In this document: piece after piece, positions 5,234-5,522 of the stretch
How positions within the stretch are numbered: position 1 is the stretch's first letter
Layout: each line of letters begins with the position of its first letter
Source of the DNA: Marinosulfonomonas sp.
GTDB taxonomy: Bacteria; Pseudomonadota; Alphaproteobacteria; Rhodobacterales; Rhodobacteraceae
Assembly: GCA_026989405.1 (NCBI GenBank)
Contig: JALSJL010000066.1
Span: 1-5,522 of the forward strand
Reading direction: 5' to 3'
Length of the DNA stretch: 5,522 bases
The notes under the pieces: generated by a model
What the model was told of the DNA's origin: nothing
Databases searched by the model: none
The model's input: the letters and a program-made list of their open reading frames with translations, nothing else
Made by a program: the position numbers and the translations under genes

Positions 5234-5522
5234 TCAGGCGCGCGACACGTCTTGCTTGTGCTCTTCACGAGTTGATTGAGCCTGTCGCCTTGCCAGCACC
5301 TGCCCAAATAACCGGCTCGTGTAGTCCGCGAGGGCGGCGAGCGCCTTGTCGGTGTTGGCGCCATCCCTTGCCTCCAGGCTGTCGAAAATCCGGCGGTGCA
5401 TCTTCACTATCCTGCCGCGTGAGCGGGCCGAGAACGTGATCATGTTCATCAGCGGTTGCATCGCCTCGACGGCGCCGGCGAGATGGTAGGACAGGACCGG
5501 GTTCCCGGCTGCATCTACCAAT
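5234..5522 (-). CDS. C-terminal part of a GntR/FadR-family regulator (FCD domain), truncated by the window edge
   Basis: The frame enters from the right edge and ends at TGA 5236-5234, giving about 95 residues. The part seen is helical. AAGNPVLSYHLAGAVEAMQP resembles the GNP..L...L..A..P segment of FCD domains. KMHRRIFDSLEARDGANTDK resembles the conserved H..I..A...D element, whose histidine is normally a metal or ligand contact. KALAALADYTSRLF is the final helix. Such proteins are dimeric transcription factors that bind a small carboxylate through the FCD domain and DNA through an N-terminal winged helix, which lies outside the window. The polar tail after LARRQ is probably disordered. Its target could include the glycosyltransferase gene downstream, but nothing in the sequence shows this. 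Confidence 0.72.
   Translation of the reverse strand, partial: LVDAAGNPVLSYHLAGAVEAMQPLMNMITFSARSRGRIVKMHRRIFDSLEARDGANTDKALAALADYTSRLFGQVLARRQAQSTREEHKQDVSRA

Noticed and set aside
5035..5364. A 109-codon minus-strand frame spanning the regulator end and the gap
   Set aside because: It overlaps the FCD-domain frame in another phase and extends into the intergenic region. Its arginine-rich translation matches nothing I know.
1..5522. CRISPR arrays, insertion sequences, long direct repeats or attachment-site duplications
   Set aside because: Reading through the window showed no regularly spaced repeats, no transposase or integrase, and no second copy of the tmRNA ends.

Overview
The window reads as chromosomal DNA from an alphaproteobacterium, most likely of the Rhodobacterales. 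Three things suggest this. The tmRNA gene has the circularly permuted two-piece layout typical of Alphaproteobacteria. The order sspB, fumC, DUF4169 gene, ribbon-helix-helix gene is one I associate with Rhodobacteraceae. Codon use in the core genes is GC-rich. No database search was possible, so the lineage is an inference.

Every supported gene lies on the minus strand, so genes are read from high to low coordinates. The right edge (5522-5234) holds the C-terminal end of a probable GntR/FadR-type regulator with an FCD domain. After a 192-base gap comes a multi-pass membrane GT-C glycosyltransferase (5041-3524). A promoter immediately downstream (about 3497-3469) drives a split tmRNA gene, ssrA (about 3464-3130). 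Its acceptor piece comes first and ends in an encoded CCA at 3383. A 23-base intervening segment follows, then the coding piece with a 13-codon tag frame, ANDNKAPAMALAA (3273-3232). Between ssrA and the next clear gene is a possible 62-codon small ORF (3117-2929) of uncertain status. Then come an antibiotic-biosynthesis-monooxygenase-fold protein (2915-2571), the ClpXP adaptor SspB (2465-1971) and class II fumarase FumC (1892-495). FumC leads a tightly overlapped run: a DUF4169 protein (502-320), a ribbon-helix-helix protein (323-99), and the first 34 codons of a gene that leaves the window (102-1).

The main functional theme is quality control of stalled translation. The tmRNA supplies the degradation tag, and SspB, encoded about 0.7 kb downstream on the same strand, is the adaptor expected to deliver tagged proteins to ClpXP. 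FumC supplies the fumarate-to-malate step of the TCA cycle. Its three overlapping followers are probably translated by coupling from the fumC message. The window otherwise looks like ordinary core genome, with no CRISPR array, insertion sequence or recognisable defence system.
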